Origin: Planococcus versutus
Lineage (GTDB): Bacteria > Bacillota > Bacilli > Bacillales_A > Planococcaceae
NCBI RefSeq assembly: GCF_001186155.3
Contig: NZ_CP016540.2
Coordinates: 2,582,001-2,646,000, forward strand
Reading direction: 5' to 3'
Length of the DNA: 64,000 nucleotides
In this document: piece by piece, positions 1-9,713 of the stretch
Layout: the number at the start of each line of letters is the position of its first letter
How positions within the stretch are numbered: the first letter of the stretch is position 1
The notes under the pieces: model-generated
Database searches by the model: none
Told to the model about the DNA's origin: nothing
What the model saw: the letters and a program-made list of their open reading frames with translations, nothing else
Position numbers and translations under genes: made by a program

Positions 1-3000
1 TGCATAAGGACTGATTTTCGAGCTGTCTTTGAATTTGTGCGATGCGTCTAAGCCTTCAAGCAATGATGCTTCTTGATACTTAACAGCACGAATGATCATT
101 ACCGCTGCGTCTTGACGAGAAATCGACGCTTTTGGATCAAATGTTCCGCCTGGCAATCCTTGAACGATGCCTGCGCGAGCTGCTGCTTCAATTTCTTTTG
201 TTGCCCATGTCGTTTTCTTGTTTACATCTTCGAACATGCCTTCTTCTGCTGTCAAAGGTAACTTCAGTGAACGCACAAGCATTGTTGCGTATTCAGCGCG
301 TGTTACATCCGCTTTTGGTGCAAATAGGTCATCAGTTTTACCTAAGATGATTCCTTTTGAAGCCAATGCTTCAATTTGAGTTTTTGCCCAGTAGTTTTGG
401 ATGTCGCTGAATGTTACTTTTGATGCTTTCGTGATGGTGAATGTTTTCTCAGTGATGTTACCCGCTGCGTCTTCAACCATGACTGTATAGTTGTTAGCAC
501 CAATTTTCTTCACTGGAATTTTCACTTTGATGTTTTTGTTAAAGCTGGCTTTGCCGTATGGCTCGCCTAGCTCTTGTTTGAAGATTTCGTTGCCATCAAT
601 AGACGCCGTGATTTGGTCCAAGTTGTCTTTGATGTTCACTGTAGCTTCAATTTCAGTTGTGTTGGCACCCACTGTTTTCGCAGTGTTGACGATTGTGATA
701 GTTGCAGGTGTTGTGTCTACTAAAATTTGGCGGCGAATTTCTGATTCGTTGCCGAATTCATCTACAGCTTTTACAGTTACGTATTGTGAACCGTCTTTAA
801 ATGTAAGGCTGTGCTTGAATGTTTTGCCGTCAAATGATTTTGCTTTGACGCCGTTTACTGTCAATGAAACAATTTTCGAATCATCTTCTACAGTTCCGGA
901 AACTTCTACTGTTTTCGTGTCGTATACGTTTAATACTTGCGGTGAATCAAACAAGATCACTGGTGCTGTCGTTTCTTTGTTTGATGAAGCGGTAAGATTT
1001 ACTTCTGTTACGTTGCCTGCGATGTCATAGAAAACTGCAACTAATTCGTCGCCTGTTTTGATGTTCGCTTCCACTTTGTAAGAAGTCATTGTTGGTGCAA
1101 GCGATTCGTCTGCTGGCGTTTTGTCGTTTTCTGTCAATTCCTTGCCGTTCAAGTAAACTTCCCAACGATCTACGCCAACGCCAGAAGCGTTATCCGCAAA
1201 TTTTGATACATTTACTGTTTTTGTTGAAGCTGCATATGTTGCTGCTGCTTCAGGTGCTACTGTGTCTACAATGATTGGGAATGTCAGTGTTTGCCATTCT
1301 GCACCTTTGTAGTCGATTACTGCGCGAAGTTGGATTTGGTACTTGCCATCTTTGGCAGGTTTGCCATCAATCATTCCATCCCATCCGTTAAGTGGGTTGA
1401 ATGTGTATTGTGGATTTGTTGCTGATGCTGCATAGTTTTTCGTTAAGTTTGAAGCTGAACGAATGGTGCGAAGCTCTTTGCCTTTTGCATCCAATACGTT
1501 TACTTCAAATTGTTTTGCGTTTCTCATTAATGAGTAAACCGGAACGGCCATGTCTTGCAAGCCATCATCATTTGGTGAGAAAGCAAAGCGTTCAGGTACA
1601 TAGTCTTCTGATGCATGAGTTCCGCCTGTAATGTCGTTACCTTCGTCATCAGCTAGTAATGTGATGCCGTAAAACGTATCTTTGGCCCATGTGAATGTAT
1701 CAAAGATGTTGGCATCGTCCCATCCGCCATTAAAGCCGAAGAACGGAACAACTAGTTCAGGGTTACCTGTTACTTCTTCGTTTTTGTCTGTCATTGTCAC
1801 AAACCCATCAACGAAGAATCCGTTCACAAATGCCGCATATTCCGGCATGCCTTTAAGTGCTGAAACATCAACAGTGACAGCAATTTCTGCTGTTCCTTTT
1901 GCAGGTACTGTGATGGTTTTCGGAGCGTTTACTGTAACGTCTTCTGTAACCACGTAAGATCCTGTAAGGTTTGGTGCTGTTACTTCAAAGTCGCCCACTT
2001 TCGCCGTATTGTCCGTTTGAACATTTACGCCTACATCGTATGTTGCTGCTGTGTCTGAGTAGTTCTGAGCTTTCAATGTGAACGTGAATTTATCGTTCGC
2101 AATTTCTTTCAATGCTACTTTCGCATCACCAGTTGCTTTGTTTGTTACCATTACATCTGTTGATAATGCATCGTGCAATTGCATTAAGCCAGCACCTTGA
2201 CGGCGTGGTGAAATGTATTGGTCTTTTTTGAACTCAACTGGAGCAGCTGTGTTCATCATTAAGTTTTTCGCGAAAGTTACACGATCGCGACCTGTTAGGC
2301 CAAGCTCTTCAATGCGTTGGAACATTAATGCTGTACCACCCGCAACGTGAGGAGCCGCCATTGACGTACCGCTCATAATGCCGTACTTATCGTCATTCAA
2401 TGTCGAGAAGATGTTGCCACCTGGAGCTGTGATTTCAGGTTTGAAATCAAGGTTTGGTGTTGGACCCCATGACGTGAAATCACTCATTTCACCTGCTGAT
2501 GGGTTTGGTGTTTCCAGGTATGCGCCGTCAAATGAAACGGATACTTTTTTGCCTGCATCTAAAGCTGTTTTCATTGCCACGCCGTCAGCTTGTAGCGCTG
2601 ACATGTATGGAATTTTAATCGCTGGGTCAGATGCCATATTGATCGTGCCTGTTGTGTTGTTGTAAATAATTACGCCAATCGCACCAGCTGCTTGAGCTGC
2701 TAATCCTTTGTCGGTAAAGCCGATTTCTCCGCGTGAAATCAATGCGAATTTACCGGTAAAATCTTTGCCTGTAAAGTCTGCTGGTTTCCCAAGACCTGCT
2801 GCTACTACGTCATAGCTCGCGTTCGGCAATGCTTCTGGATCTGCATCATTTGATAAAATGTACAATGCGCGTCCTGCTGCTTGACCGTCCACTTGGTAGC
2901 CTAAGCTTTTCGCTGTGATAAAATCATTTTCAAATGACGCAACGCCAAATGAATCGATTGATGTACTTGGTGAACCTGTTAAACCGTAATCCTGGTTATT

Positions 3001-4137
3001 CGCACGCGGGTATGGAGAAGTTGCTACGCCTGATGCGAACATATCCGAGTTACCTGCTGAAATGGCAACTAAGAGTCCGTTGTTTGTTGCTCTTTCTACT
3101 GCTTTTTGTTCAGGGTTTGAAGAATCTACAAATCCTGCAGTGGATCCTAGTGACATGTTGATCACGTCTGCACCCAATTTGATCGAATCATCGATCGCTT
3201 TGATGTAAATGTCTCCGTATGTTGATGGGTAACGTGGATCGTTGCCGAATACTTTCAGCGCCAATAATTGGGCTTCTGGTGCAACGCCTTTGATCCCGCC
3301 ATTTTCTTCGTTGCCATTTGCTCCAACTGTTCCGGCAACGTGCATGCCGTGCATAGAAGCTTCTGGTCCTAGGTCAAGAATTTCGTTGTTGCCATCCATG
3401 TAGTTATAGCCGAATGGCACTTTTGCTGTGTAAAACTTACCGTTTTCGATTGATTTGTCAGCTACTAACGCTGCCACATCTGATTTCGTGATGTCGCCTG
3501 TCGTGTTGTCTGTCAAAATCATGTCTTTGTGGCTTGGGTCAATTCCAGTGTCAATAACACCGACAACTAGTCCTTCACCGCGGTAACCGTAATCTGTCCA
3601 CGCTTGTTGCGCTTGTACTAATTCTTTCGAATATTTCATTTCTGGTTGAGCTTCTGGACGTTGATACTCAGTTGATTCGTAAACCGCTTTAACACCTTCT
3701 AATTTCGCGATGTCTTCAACTAGTCCCGCTTCAACTTGAGCAGAAAACCCGTTAAATACCGTTGTGAAATTTTCAAGATATGTAATGCGTGGAGCAATAG
3801 AAGCGATTGACATTTGAACAGATTCTTGACCTGTCACAACTGCTGCTTCTAGTGATTCTTTTTGCTTACCAGGTAAACTCTTGTAGAGTACCCCTTTATT
3901 TGTAGCGCTTTCAATCGCCGGCGCTTTTTCAAGCTCGATGATCACTCGCACTTCTTTCTTCGGATCTTCTGGATTTACTAACGTTTCAGGAATTTTAACT
4001 TCCTGCTGTTTCAGTTCAACGTTTGGTACGTCCGCTGAGTTCACTGCGGCTGAAACATCTGTCAGTCCGAAGAGAGCCGAACTGAATGTCATTACGAAGA
4101 CCAAGGCCAACAATAAAAACGGTTTAAACTTCGTCAA
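1..4137 (-). CDS. Cell-envelope subtilisin-like protease (S8) with PA, Fn3-like and SLH domains, C-terminus cut by window edge
   Basis: Secreted serine protease expected to digest extracellular protein while held at the wall. Reading from the TTG at 4137, preceded by AAAGGGGG at 7 nt, the frame stays open for 1379 codons to the window edge, so the C-terminus is missing. A signal peptide (about 1-32) is followed by an I9-like propeptide and the S8 domain with Asp196 (VGVIDTGID), His263 (HGMHVAG) and Ser592 (GTSMAAPHVAG). A PA-like insert lies between His and Ser, as in lactocepin-type proteases. After Ser592 come Fn3-like and Ig-like repeats. The last 150 or so visible residues are SLH repeats (TRAEYATMLVRSL, then ISRQDAAVMIIRA). 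The His motif reads HGMH rather than the common HGTH. An ATG-only search misses this gene. Family and domains are clear; substrate is unknown. Confidence 0.93.
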   Translation of the reverse strand, partial: MTKFKPFLLLALVFVMTFSSALFGLTDVSAAVNSADVPNVELKQQEVKIPETLVNPEDPKKEVRVIIELEKAPAIESATNKGVLYKSLPGKQKESLEAAVVTGQESVQMSIASIAPRITYLENFTTVFNGFSAQVEAGLVEDIAKLEGVKAVYESTEYQRPEAQPEMKYSKELVQAQQAWTDYGYRGEGLVVGVIDTGIDPSHKDMILTDNTTGDITKSDVAALVADKSIENGKFYTAKVPFGYNYMDGNNEILDLGPEASMHGMHVAGTVGANGNEENGGIKGVAPEAQLLALKVFGNDPRYPSTYGDIYIKAIDDSIKLGADVINMSLGSTAGFVDSSNPEQKAVERATNNGLLVAISAGNSDMFASGVATSPYPRANNQDYGLTGSPSTSIDSFGVASFENDFITAKSLGYQVDGQAAGRALYILSNDADPEALPNASYDVVAAGLGKPADFTGKDFTGKFALISRGEIGFTDKGLAAQAAGAIGVIIYNNTTGTINMASDPAIKIPYMSALQADGVAMKTALDAGKKVSVSFDGAYLETPNPSAGEMSDFTSWGPTPNLDFKPEITAPGGNIFSTLNDDKYGIMSGTSMAAPHVAGGTALMFQRIEELGLTGRDRVTFAKNLMMNTAAPVEFKKDQYISPRRQGAGLMQLHDALSTDVMVTNKATGDAKVALKEIANDKFTFTLKAQNYSDTAATYDVGVNVQTDNTAKVGDFEVTAPNLTGSYVVTEDVTVNAPKTITVPAKGTAEIAVTVDVSALKGMPEYAAFVNGFFVDGFVTMTDKNEEVTGNPELVVPFFGFNGGWDDANIFDTFTWAKDTFYGITLLADDEGNDITGGTHASEDYVPERFAFSPNDDGLQDMAVPVYSLMRNAKQFEVNVLDAKGKELRTIRSASNLTKNYAASATNPQYTFNPLNGWDGMIDGKPAKDGKYQIQLRAVIDYKGAEWQTLTFPIIVDTVAPEAAATYAASTKTVNVSKFADNASGVGVDRWEVYLNGKELTENDKTPADESLAPTMTSYKVEANIKTGDELVAVFYDIAGNVTEVNLTASSNKETTAPVILFDSPQVLNVYDTKTVEVSGTVEDDSKIVSLTVNGVKAKSFDGKTFKHSLTFKDGSQYVTVKAVDEFGNESEIRRQILVDTTPATITIVNTAKTVGANTTEIEATVNIKDNLDQITASIDGNEIFKQELGEPYGKASFNKNIKVKIPVKKIGANNYTVMVEDAAGNITEKTFTITKASKVTFSDIQNYWAKTQIEALASKGIILGKTDDLFAPKADVTRAEYATMLVRSLKLPLTAEEGMFEDVNKKTTWATKEIEAAARAGIVQGLPGGTFDPKASISRQDAAVMIIRAVKYQEASLLEGLDASHKFKDSSKISPYA

Positions 4138-4157
4138 TTTTTTTCCCCCTTTGATTC

Positions 4158-4194
4158 TATTTCGCAATTATAAAGAATTATTACAATTGCACAA
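4158..4194 (-). promoter_or_regulatory. Likely promoter of the S8 protease gene
   Basis: On the minus strand a perfect TATAAT (4167-4172) lies 16 nt downstream of TTGTGC (4189-4194). The start codon at 4137 would have a short leader of about 20 nt containing the AAAGGGGG ribosome site. The -35 matches the consensus only in part. Confidence 0.45.
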
Positions 4195-4197
4195 CAA

Positions 4198-4525
4198 CTT
4201 AAATTTACCATAAATTTTCAGACTTGCAAATTATATTTGTGAGTATTTTCATATAATTGTCACCTTTTTAAGAGGTATTTACTAGCAAAGCCTTGATATT
4301 ATTTAGTTTGTCGAACTAAAAAAAGAATTTAAATAATTTAAAAATATTTTTAGAATGTGCTTTTGAGACTCAGAATTGTAAAATGCGACCGAGCCAGCGA
4401 CCGATTTGTCTAGTTATGTCGGTCTTTCGAGCTATTTATTTTTTTAGACAATTGCTGTGAGAGAATTTTTTTAGTATGGATAGCTAGTTAAGGATGAGTA
4501 ATTTTATGTAAAAGGTATTGGTTTA
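4198..4525. other. AT-rich intergenic stretch without a gene
   Basis: Upstream of the protease promoter the DNA is AT-rich and I see no open frame with a ribosome site. Nothing beyond scattered A/T tracts can be supported. Confidence 0.5.
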
Positions 4526-4780
4526 GAAATCGCTACAGGTGGACGCTTTCGGGCCGCAGGAAGCGGGTTATGCAGCTAACGCGACAGGTCGCGGTGCTGG
4601 CTGCCAAGGGCTTGCAGAGTGAGAGATTAAAAAAGAAATTGTAGGTTCAGAAATCGCTGCAGGTGGACGCTTTCCTGCGGGCTTGCGTCGAACTAACTCG
4701 GGCTCTGGCCCGAGTGGATTTCGACACTTCGCTTTCCCGCGGGAGTCGCCACCTTTCGCTCTTTCTGAAGGTTTTGGTAT
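4526..4780. repeat. Two adjacent copies of an interspersed GC-rich repeat
   Basis: The phrase AATCGCT(A/G)CAGGTGGACGC occurs at about 4528 and again at about 4650. Each is followed by GC-rich sequence. The second copy contains an internal hairpin (CTCGGGCTC / GGCCCGAG, about 4698-4716) and ends with CGGGAGTCGCCACC. The composition contrasts with the AT-rich flanks. Short antisense frames across it have no ribosome site, so it is non-coding repeat DNA of the kind scattered through Bacillales genomes. Confidence 0.6.
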
Positions 4781-4964
4781 TAGTAGTGAGAGAGTGGGCT
4801 ACTATTTGTGAAGCATAATTTTGAATGACTGACATCTCGTGATTTGTACTTTCGCTTTTCGTAAGCGAAAAGCCGGCATTAGATGAGTTATGCTTTTTTG
4901 TGTGATTCATGTATAAAAAGCGAACACCCGGGTATAACCGCAACGCTGTAATTTTTCACGCCAA

Positions 4965-5935
4965 AAGCGAAGGCGCGTGGTCTATCGCCGTCAAGCGATT
5001 TCAGAATATCTCTCCATCTATTTATTTCAAACAATTTATAGACGCATCCTATCAATCCACGCCTAGCCGAGGCGCGTCATGGAGTGGACGAAGCGGTAAG
5101 ACTGGCGAGCACAGCGACGCCCGGCTTAGCGCGAGAGTCCACTCCCAAGCGCCCGAAGGCGAATTCTCAACCCACACAACAGCTCCCACTACTCTCCCAA
5201 AAGATACTTAAGCGAAGGCGCGTGGTCTATCGCCGTCAAGCGATTTCAGAATATCTCTCCATCTATTTATTTCAAACAATTTATAGACGCATCCTATCGA
5301 TCCACGCCTAGCCAAGGCGCGCCCCGGAGTGGACGAAGCGGTAAGACTGGCAAGCACAGCGACGCCCGGCTTAGCGCGAGAGTCCCCGCCAAAGCGCTCG
5401 AAGGCGATTTCTCGAACCACATAAAAACTCTCTTACTACTCTCCCAAAAAGACTCCAAGCGAAGGCGCGTACACCATCGCCGCCGAGCAACTCTAGAATA
5501 TCTCTCCATCTATCTATTTCAAACAATTTATAGACGCATCCTATCGATCCACGCCCAGCCGAGGCGCGCCCCGGAGTGGACGAAGCGGTAAGACTGGCAA
5601 GCACAGCGACGCCCGGCTTAGCGCGAGAGTCCACGCCAAAGCGCTCGAAGGCGATTTCTCGAACCACATAAAAACTCTTATTACTCTCCCAAAAAAACTC
5701 CAAGCGAAGGCGCGTGCACCATCGCCGCCGAGCAACTCTAGAATATCTCTCCATCTATCTATTTCAAACAACTTATAGACGCATCCTATCAATCCACGCC
5801 TAGCCGAGGCGCGCCCGAGTGGACGAAGCGGTAAGACTGGCAAGCACAGCGACGCCCGGCTTAGCGCGAGAGTCCCCTCCAAAGCGCCCGAAGGCGACTT
5901 CTCGAACCACATAAAAACTCCTACTACCCTCTAAC
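4965..5935. repeat. Tandem array, four copies of a unit of about 245 bp
   Basis: The unit begins with AAGCGAAGGCGCGT at 4965, 5210, 5457 and 5702 (spacing 245, 247, 245). All copies share ATCTCTCCATCTAT, a 'gacgcatcctatc' block, and GC-rich text containing CGAAGCGGTAAGACTGGC. Several minus-strand frames of 70-127 codons cross copies, but they start inside the repeat, have no ribosome site and exist only because the unit is repeated. I call this non-coding. It separates the two left-most SLH genes. Confidence 0.9.
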
Positions 5936-5973
5936 AGGTTTCATTCATAAACCACATTTCATTCATAAACCAC

Positions 5974-6005
5974 AAAAAAGCTCGATCAGAAAATCTGATC
6001 GAGCT
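5974..6005 (-). terminator. Rho-independent terminator of the SLH nuclease gene
   Basis: An 11-bp perfect stem (AGCTCGATCAG / CTGATCGAGCT, 5979-6005) is followed on the minus strand by six T. It begins 15 bp after the stop codon. Confidence 0.9.
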
Positions 6006-6019
6006 GAGTGGTGCCATGA

Positions 6020-9000
6020 TTACTTAACGAGATATGAACGGAACAGCGAGAACATTTTCGCTGTTTCTTCGCGTGTCGTGAACTTCTTCGGCATGTATTT
6101 GCCGTTGTAGCCTTCGACTACTTCAAAATCGTATAGCATTGTGATGGCTTTTTTCGTTTCATTATTGAATCTTTCGTAATCCGTGAATGGTGCATACGTG
6201 CTTACTTTGTAAGTGCCGTTTTTCATTTCGTAAACACGGTTTAGCATCAATGCGAATTGTGCGCGCGTGATGAATTCAGTTGGCTTGAATTCTGTTGTCG
6301 TAACGCCGTTAACAATTCCTGCTTGGTAGGCAGCATTGATTTGGTTGCGGTAAAGTTCTGGAAGTTTGGAGATGTCTTTAAATGGTGACTTCTCATTTCC
6401 AGTGATTTCAAGATCCATGATGCGTGTCAAGATGGTAACAGCTTGCATACGTGTCAAGTTGTCTTTAGGAGCATACAGAGTATCTGTTTTTCCTTTGATC
6501 AAATTGCGGTCAAACAAATCTTTAATGTACGGGTACGCCCAATCTTTTTTGCTAACATCTGTGAACGGGAATTCTTTTGCAGGTACTTCTTCTTTTTCAA
6601 ATTCGATTTGCGCAAGCAATGGATCGTGATCCGATGCACGGCCTTGTTCTTCCATGAACATCGAGTTGATGTGAACCATGTCCATTTCTGTGCGTTTTGC
6701 CAAGTTGTTTGTCACCAGCAAGTGATCTAGAACTTGCGAGTTTCCTTGGTAATAATACGAGTAACGATCTTCTAGTGGCACATCTTCTACTTTATTGGTC
6801 AAGATGTCGCCTTTTAATGCTTTTAGTGCAGGTGTGAATTCAAAGTCGTTCATGTCTCCAGCAACAATCACATTCAAATCAGGGTTTTGTTTCAAGCCGT
6901 CTTGAATAAAGCCATTGATAGCTGTTGCTAATTGGATGCGTTCTGCTACAGAGCCAAGAAACGGTGGCTGGTTCTTGCCGTATAAGGGCTGGTCTCCGCC
7001 TTTAGAGTTTAAGTGTGCGCCAATAACTACAACTTGTTCGCCTTGGAATTCAAATTGTGCAGCAATCGGTTTACGTGTGTTTGGCATTGCGATTGGCTGA
7101 ACGCGTCCTGGATTTAATGCCAGTTCGCCGTCTACCCATGTGTTGTCTTGTGTCGCTGTACCTTTTGTTCCTTCAGAAAGCGTTACACGTTCTGGGTTGT
7201 AAAGATAGCCCACGCGAATGTTTCCACCTGGTTGTCCGCCGTCTTTGTTGTATTCAGGTGCGATGTCTGTCCATGCGTACGTTGGACCTCCTGCAGTTTT
7301 GATGTCTTTGATCAGACGCTCATAGCTTGCTGTTGCGTCACTGTTGCCTGACGTAATCGGACCGTCGTTGTCTTGGACTTCTACCATCACAATAACGTCA
7401 GGTGAGTTTAAGTCGTTAACAAATGATTCTGCAATGCGCTGCGCTTTAGCATCTGTCGTGTGGCTTGGGTCTGCAGAATAGTTCTCCACGTTGTAAGCCG
7501 CAACTGTCAGTTTTTTATCGTCTTTAACGATCCATGTTTTTTCTGGTTTTGTGCCGCCATCTACTAGTTTAGGTAAGTTGCTTTCGGCAGTCCACAGTTT
7601 GTAGTTGCCAAAACCAAAGCCCATTACACCGATGATGTCGCCATCGAATAAGTCGCCCGCTTTAGCTATGAATTTTTCATTGTCAAAATCGACTACGATG
7701 CGTTCTGGATTGTAATCATTTTCCGAGATGAGTATTCCACCTTGTTTGTGGAATTCTGTGTTCGGTGAGTTTTCTGCTACTACCACTACTTCTCCGTAGT
7801 TTTGAGGACCTACTACTTTTCCTTGCGGTACTGCTAAACGCATCAATTCAAGAGATTCCCAGAAATCAATGCCGTCTTCTTTTGGATCAAACGAAGTCAA
7901 CCCGTCATTATCGATAATTTCAGATGGTGGCTGAACATCTTCTCCAACAACAATCGGTTCTGGAAGTGGAGCTGTTCCTGTTTTCACTGCTTCTGTTGCG
8001 CGAATGCGCGTAATTGGCAGGTCATTGTCTTTGGCATCTGAATATCCTTCTTGGAAATGCTCTTCTACCGTGCCGTTAACCGTAACAAGATCTCCAACTT
8101 GAAGGCCGTTTGATGCTTTGTTAACCATCAATGCTTCTGAAGTTGTTACGTCATCGTCTTGGTTTGTATCTTGAATAACAAAGTTTGCTGAATTGTATAG
8201 ATGCGTAACTACACCCACAATTTCGTTGACTACTGCGCCTTGGTAATCCGAGTAATGGCCATCTCCTTGGATGTCACGGATGCGAAGGTCACCTGTTTTT
8301 AATACTGTGTACGTAAATGTGAAAATCTCTGACGTTTCGTCAGCGATTGCAATTGCTTTAATCGTTGTGTCTTTTGTTAATACGATTGGTGCTGTGTATT
8401 TTGTGCTTGATGCTGTTGGCTTTGAACCATCAAGCGTAAAGTAAATGGTTGCATCGTCCATGCCAGAAGCTAGTGTAATGCTAGTGCCTTCTGAAACGAC
8501 ACCTGGGAAAATATCTGCATAAACGCCTGGTTTGTTTACTAATTCAAAGCTTTCGAACCCTAGTGTCTTAACTTGGTAGCTATCGTTAAATTTCGAAGCG
8601 ATGCCCGTTACATGGATTAAATCGCCTTCTTTGTATTGTTTCGTGAACTCTTCAAGACTCAATCCATTGCGGTTATCGTTGCGGATTGTTACAGCTTCGC
8701 CATTTTCAGCTTTTGCCGAAAACTCAAATGTTCCGTATTCGTTCACGGATTGCAAGCCTGTAATTGTTACGTTTTTTAGTTCAATGCGCTCACCTTGCGT
8801 GTCTTCAGCGACACCTGCTGGCGTAACGGTTTGAACTGCTGGTAATGGATTTGTTGAAGAAAGAACTTCTACCGTATTGGGTTGAAGTTGCAGTTCGCCA
8901 CCGTATTCAGAAATCCCGCCCGTTAAACGAACAATGTCTCCTGGTGAAACGTCTGCACTTGAAGTAAAGACATACATGCCAGCTGTATCATCTTGAACGT

Positions 9001-9553
9001 AAAATGCATTTCCGCCCCAGATGCCTGTTCTAGTGGTTACAGTTGCATCGACTTGGATCAACTCGCCTTGCATTGTACGTGCTTTTGCAAGAGAATCAAC
9101 GATCACGGCTTCAGGTGGTGCTTCGCCTCCTGAAAGAATCGTGAAGTCTGTTGGAGATTTAAGACCTGGCACTTGGAAATAACCCTCCAATGTTCCTGTG
9201 ATGGTAACTTCTGCTTTAAAATTTGTTGGATTATCTACTAGGTTTAAACCTGCGCGGATTTTTCCTGTTGGTAATTGTACCGGCATGATTTTCGTTGGAT
9301 CTGTTTCATCCGCGGAATCTGCAATGCCTAAATTTGTCGAAGATGCAAAAGGTGCTTCTTGATCATAGTTGGTCCCGCTAGTTGCTGTTCCAACTACAAA
9401 GCCTTTTACTGTTGCTTTACCTGTGTTGTTTGCAATGGCTTCAGCTACCGTAATGGGTTCTGCCGCGCTTGCAGTTGTTGCCAGATAAGGCAATGCTACT
9501 GATAAAACTAAAACAAAGCTTAAAAGAATTTTACTCAAAGCATGTTTGGTCAA
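6020..9553 (-). CDS. SLH-anchored extracellular nuclease (endonuclease/exonuclease/phosphatase family) with OB-fold modules
   Basis: Predicted wall-bound nuclease. Order from the N-terminus: signal peptide ending near ATTASAAE; a DUF6359-like module; two OB-fold-like modules (about 155-340) resembling the N-terminal part of B. subtilis YhcR; a chitobiase-C-like module (FTLDGSKPTASS, about 370); another OB-like module; the EEP catalytic domain (about 680-1000) with AAYNVENY, VMVEVQDNDG, IVAGDMNDFEF and a final GRASDHDPLLA; and three SLH repeats to the end. An open frame extends to a GTG at 9562, but that codon overlaps the AGGAG. The TTG at 9553 sits 8 nt behind AGGAG and is preferred. With the SLH 5'-nucleotidase further along, it could release phosphate and nucleosides from environmental DNA (inference). 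Confidence 0.9.
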   Translation of the reverse strand: MTKHALSKILLSFVLVLSVALPYLATTASAAEPITVAEAIANNTGKATVKGFVVGTATSGTNYDQEAPFASSTNLGIADSADETDPTKIMPVQLPTGKIRAGLNLVDNPTNFKAEVTITGTLEGYFQVPGLKSPTDFTILSGGEAPPEAVIVDSLAKARTMQGELIQVDATVTTRTGIWGGNAFYVQDDTAGMYVFTSSADVSPGDIVRLTGGISEYGGELQLQPNTVEVLSSTNPLPAVQTVTPAGVAEDTQGERIELKNVTITGLQSVNEYGTFEFSAKAENGEAVTIRNDNRNGLSLEEFTKQYKEGDLIHVTGIASKFNDSYQVKTLGFESFELVNKPGVYADIFPGVVSEGTSITLASGMDDATIYFTLDGSKPTASSTKYTAPIVLTKDTTIKAIAIADETSEIFTFTYTVLKTGDLRIRDIQGDGHYSDYQGAVVNEIVGVVTHLYNSANFVIQDTNQDDDVTTSEALMVNKASNGLQVGDLVTVNGTVEEHFQEGYSDAKDNDLPITRIRATEAVKTGTAPLPEPIVVGEDVQPPSEIIDNDGLTSFDPKEDGIDFWESLELMRLAVPQGKVVGPQNYGEVVVVAENSPNTEFHKQGGILISENDYNPERIVVDFDNEKFIAKAGDLFDGDIIGVMGFGFGNYKLWTAESNLPKLVDGGTKPEKTWIVKDDKKLTVAAYNVENYSADPSHTTDAKAQRIAESFVNDLNSPDVIVMVEVQDNDGPITSGNSDATASYERLIKDIKTAGGPTYAWTDIAPEYNKDGGQPGGNIRVGYLYNPERVTLSEGTKGTATQDNTWVDGELALNPGRVQPIAMPNTRKPIAAQFEFQGEQVVVIGAHLNSKGGDQPLYGKNQPPFLGSVAERIQLATAINGFIQDGLKQNPDLNVIVAGDMNDFEFTPALKALKGDILTNKVEDVPLEDRYSYYYQGNSQVLDHLLVTNNLAKRTEMDMVHINSMFMEEQGRASDHDPLLAQIEFEKEEVPAKEFPFTDVSKKDWAYPYIKDLFDRNLIKGKTDTLYAPKDNLTRMQAVTILTRIMDLEITGNEKSPFKDISKLPELYRNQINAAYQAGIVNGVTTTEFKPTEFITRAQFALMLNRVYEMKNGTYKVSTYAPFTDYERFNNETKKAITMLYDFEVVEGYNGKYMPKKFTTREETAKMFSLFRSYLVK

Positions 9554-9605
9554 GTTTTTCACTCCTAATTCAAATTTTCCTTACTAATTTAGTATACATG
9601 ATAAA

Positions 9606-9619
9606 TGGAAGCGCTTTAT
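9606..9619. promoter_or_regulatory. Possible CcpA (cre-like) palindrome upstream of the nuclease gene
   Basis: TGGAAGCGCTTTAT centres on the palindrome AAGCGCTT, about 55 bp upstream of the nuclease start. It fits the cre consensus with about two mismatches, so catabolite control is only a suggestion. A TATACT (9591-9596, minus strand) just downstream could be the -10 box, but I see no good -35. Confidence 0.25.
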
Positions 9620-9668
9620 ATTATTTTTGTAAATTTTCTATCAATTCCCTTTTTTTATTGCTTTTCAC

Positions 9669-9708
9669 AAAAAAAATCCTCATTTATCGATCGCGTCGAT
9701 AAATGAGG
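9669..9708 (-). terminator. Terminator of the FAD oxidoreductase gene
   Basis: A 13-bp perfect stem (CCTCATTTATCGA and its complement, 9678-9690 / 9696-9708) with a five-base loop. It is followed on the minus strand by a run of T and starts 6 bp after the stop codon. Confidence 0.92.
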
Positions 9709-9713
9709 TAGGT

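Noticed and set aside
491..1030. Plus-strand frame of 179 codons inside the S8 protease
   Set aside because: Antisense shadow of a strongly coding minus-strand frame; no ribosome site.
5208..5912. Overlapping minus-strand frames of 70-127 codons with repeated protein segments
   Set aside because: They arise from the 245-bp tandem unit, have no ribosome site, and the copies differ by indels that change frame.
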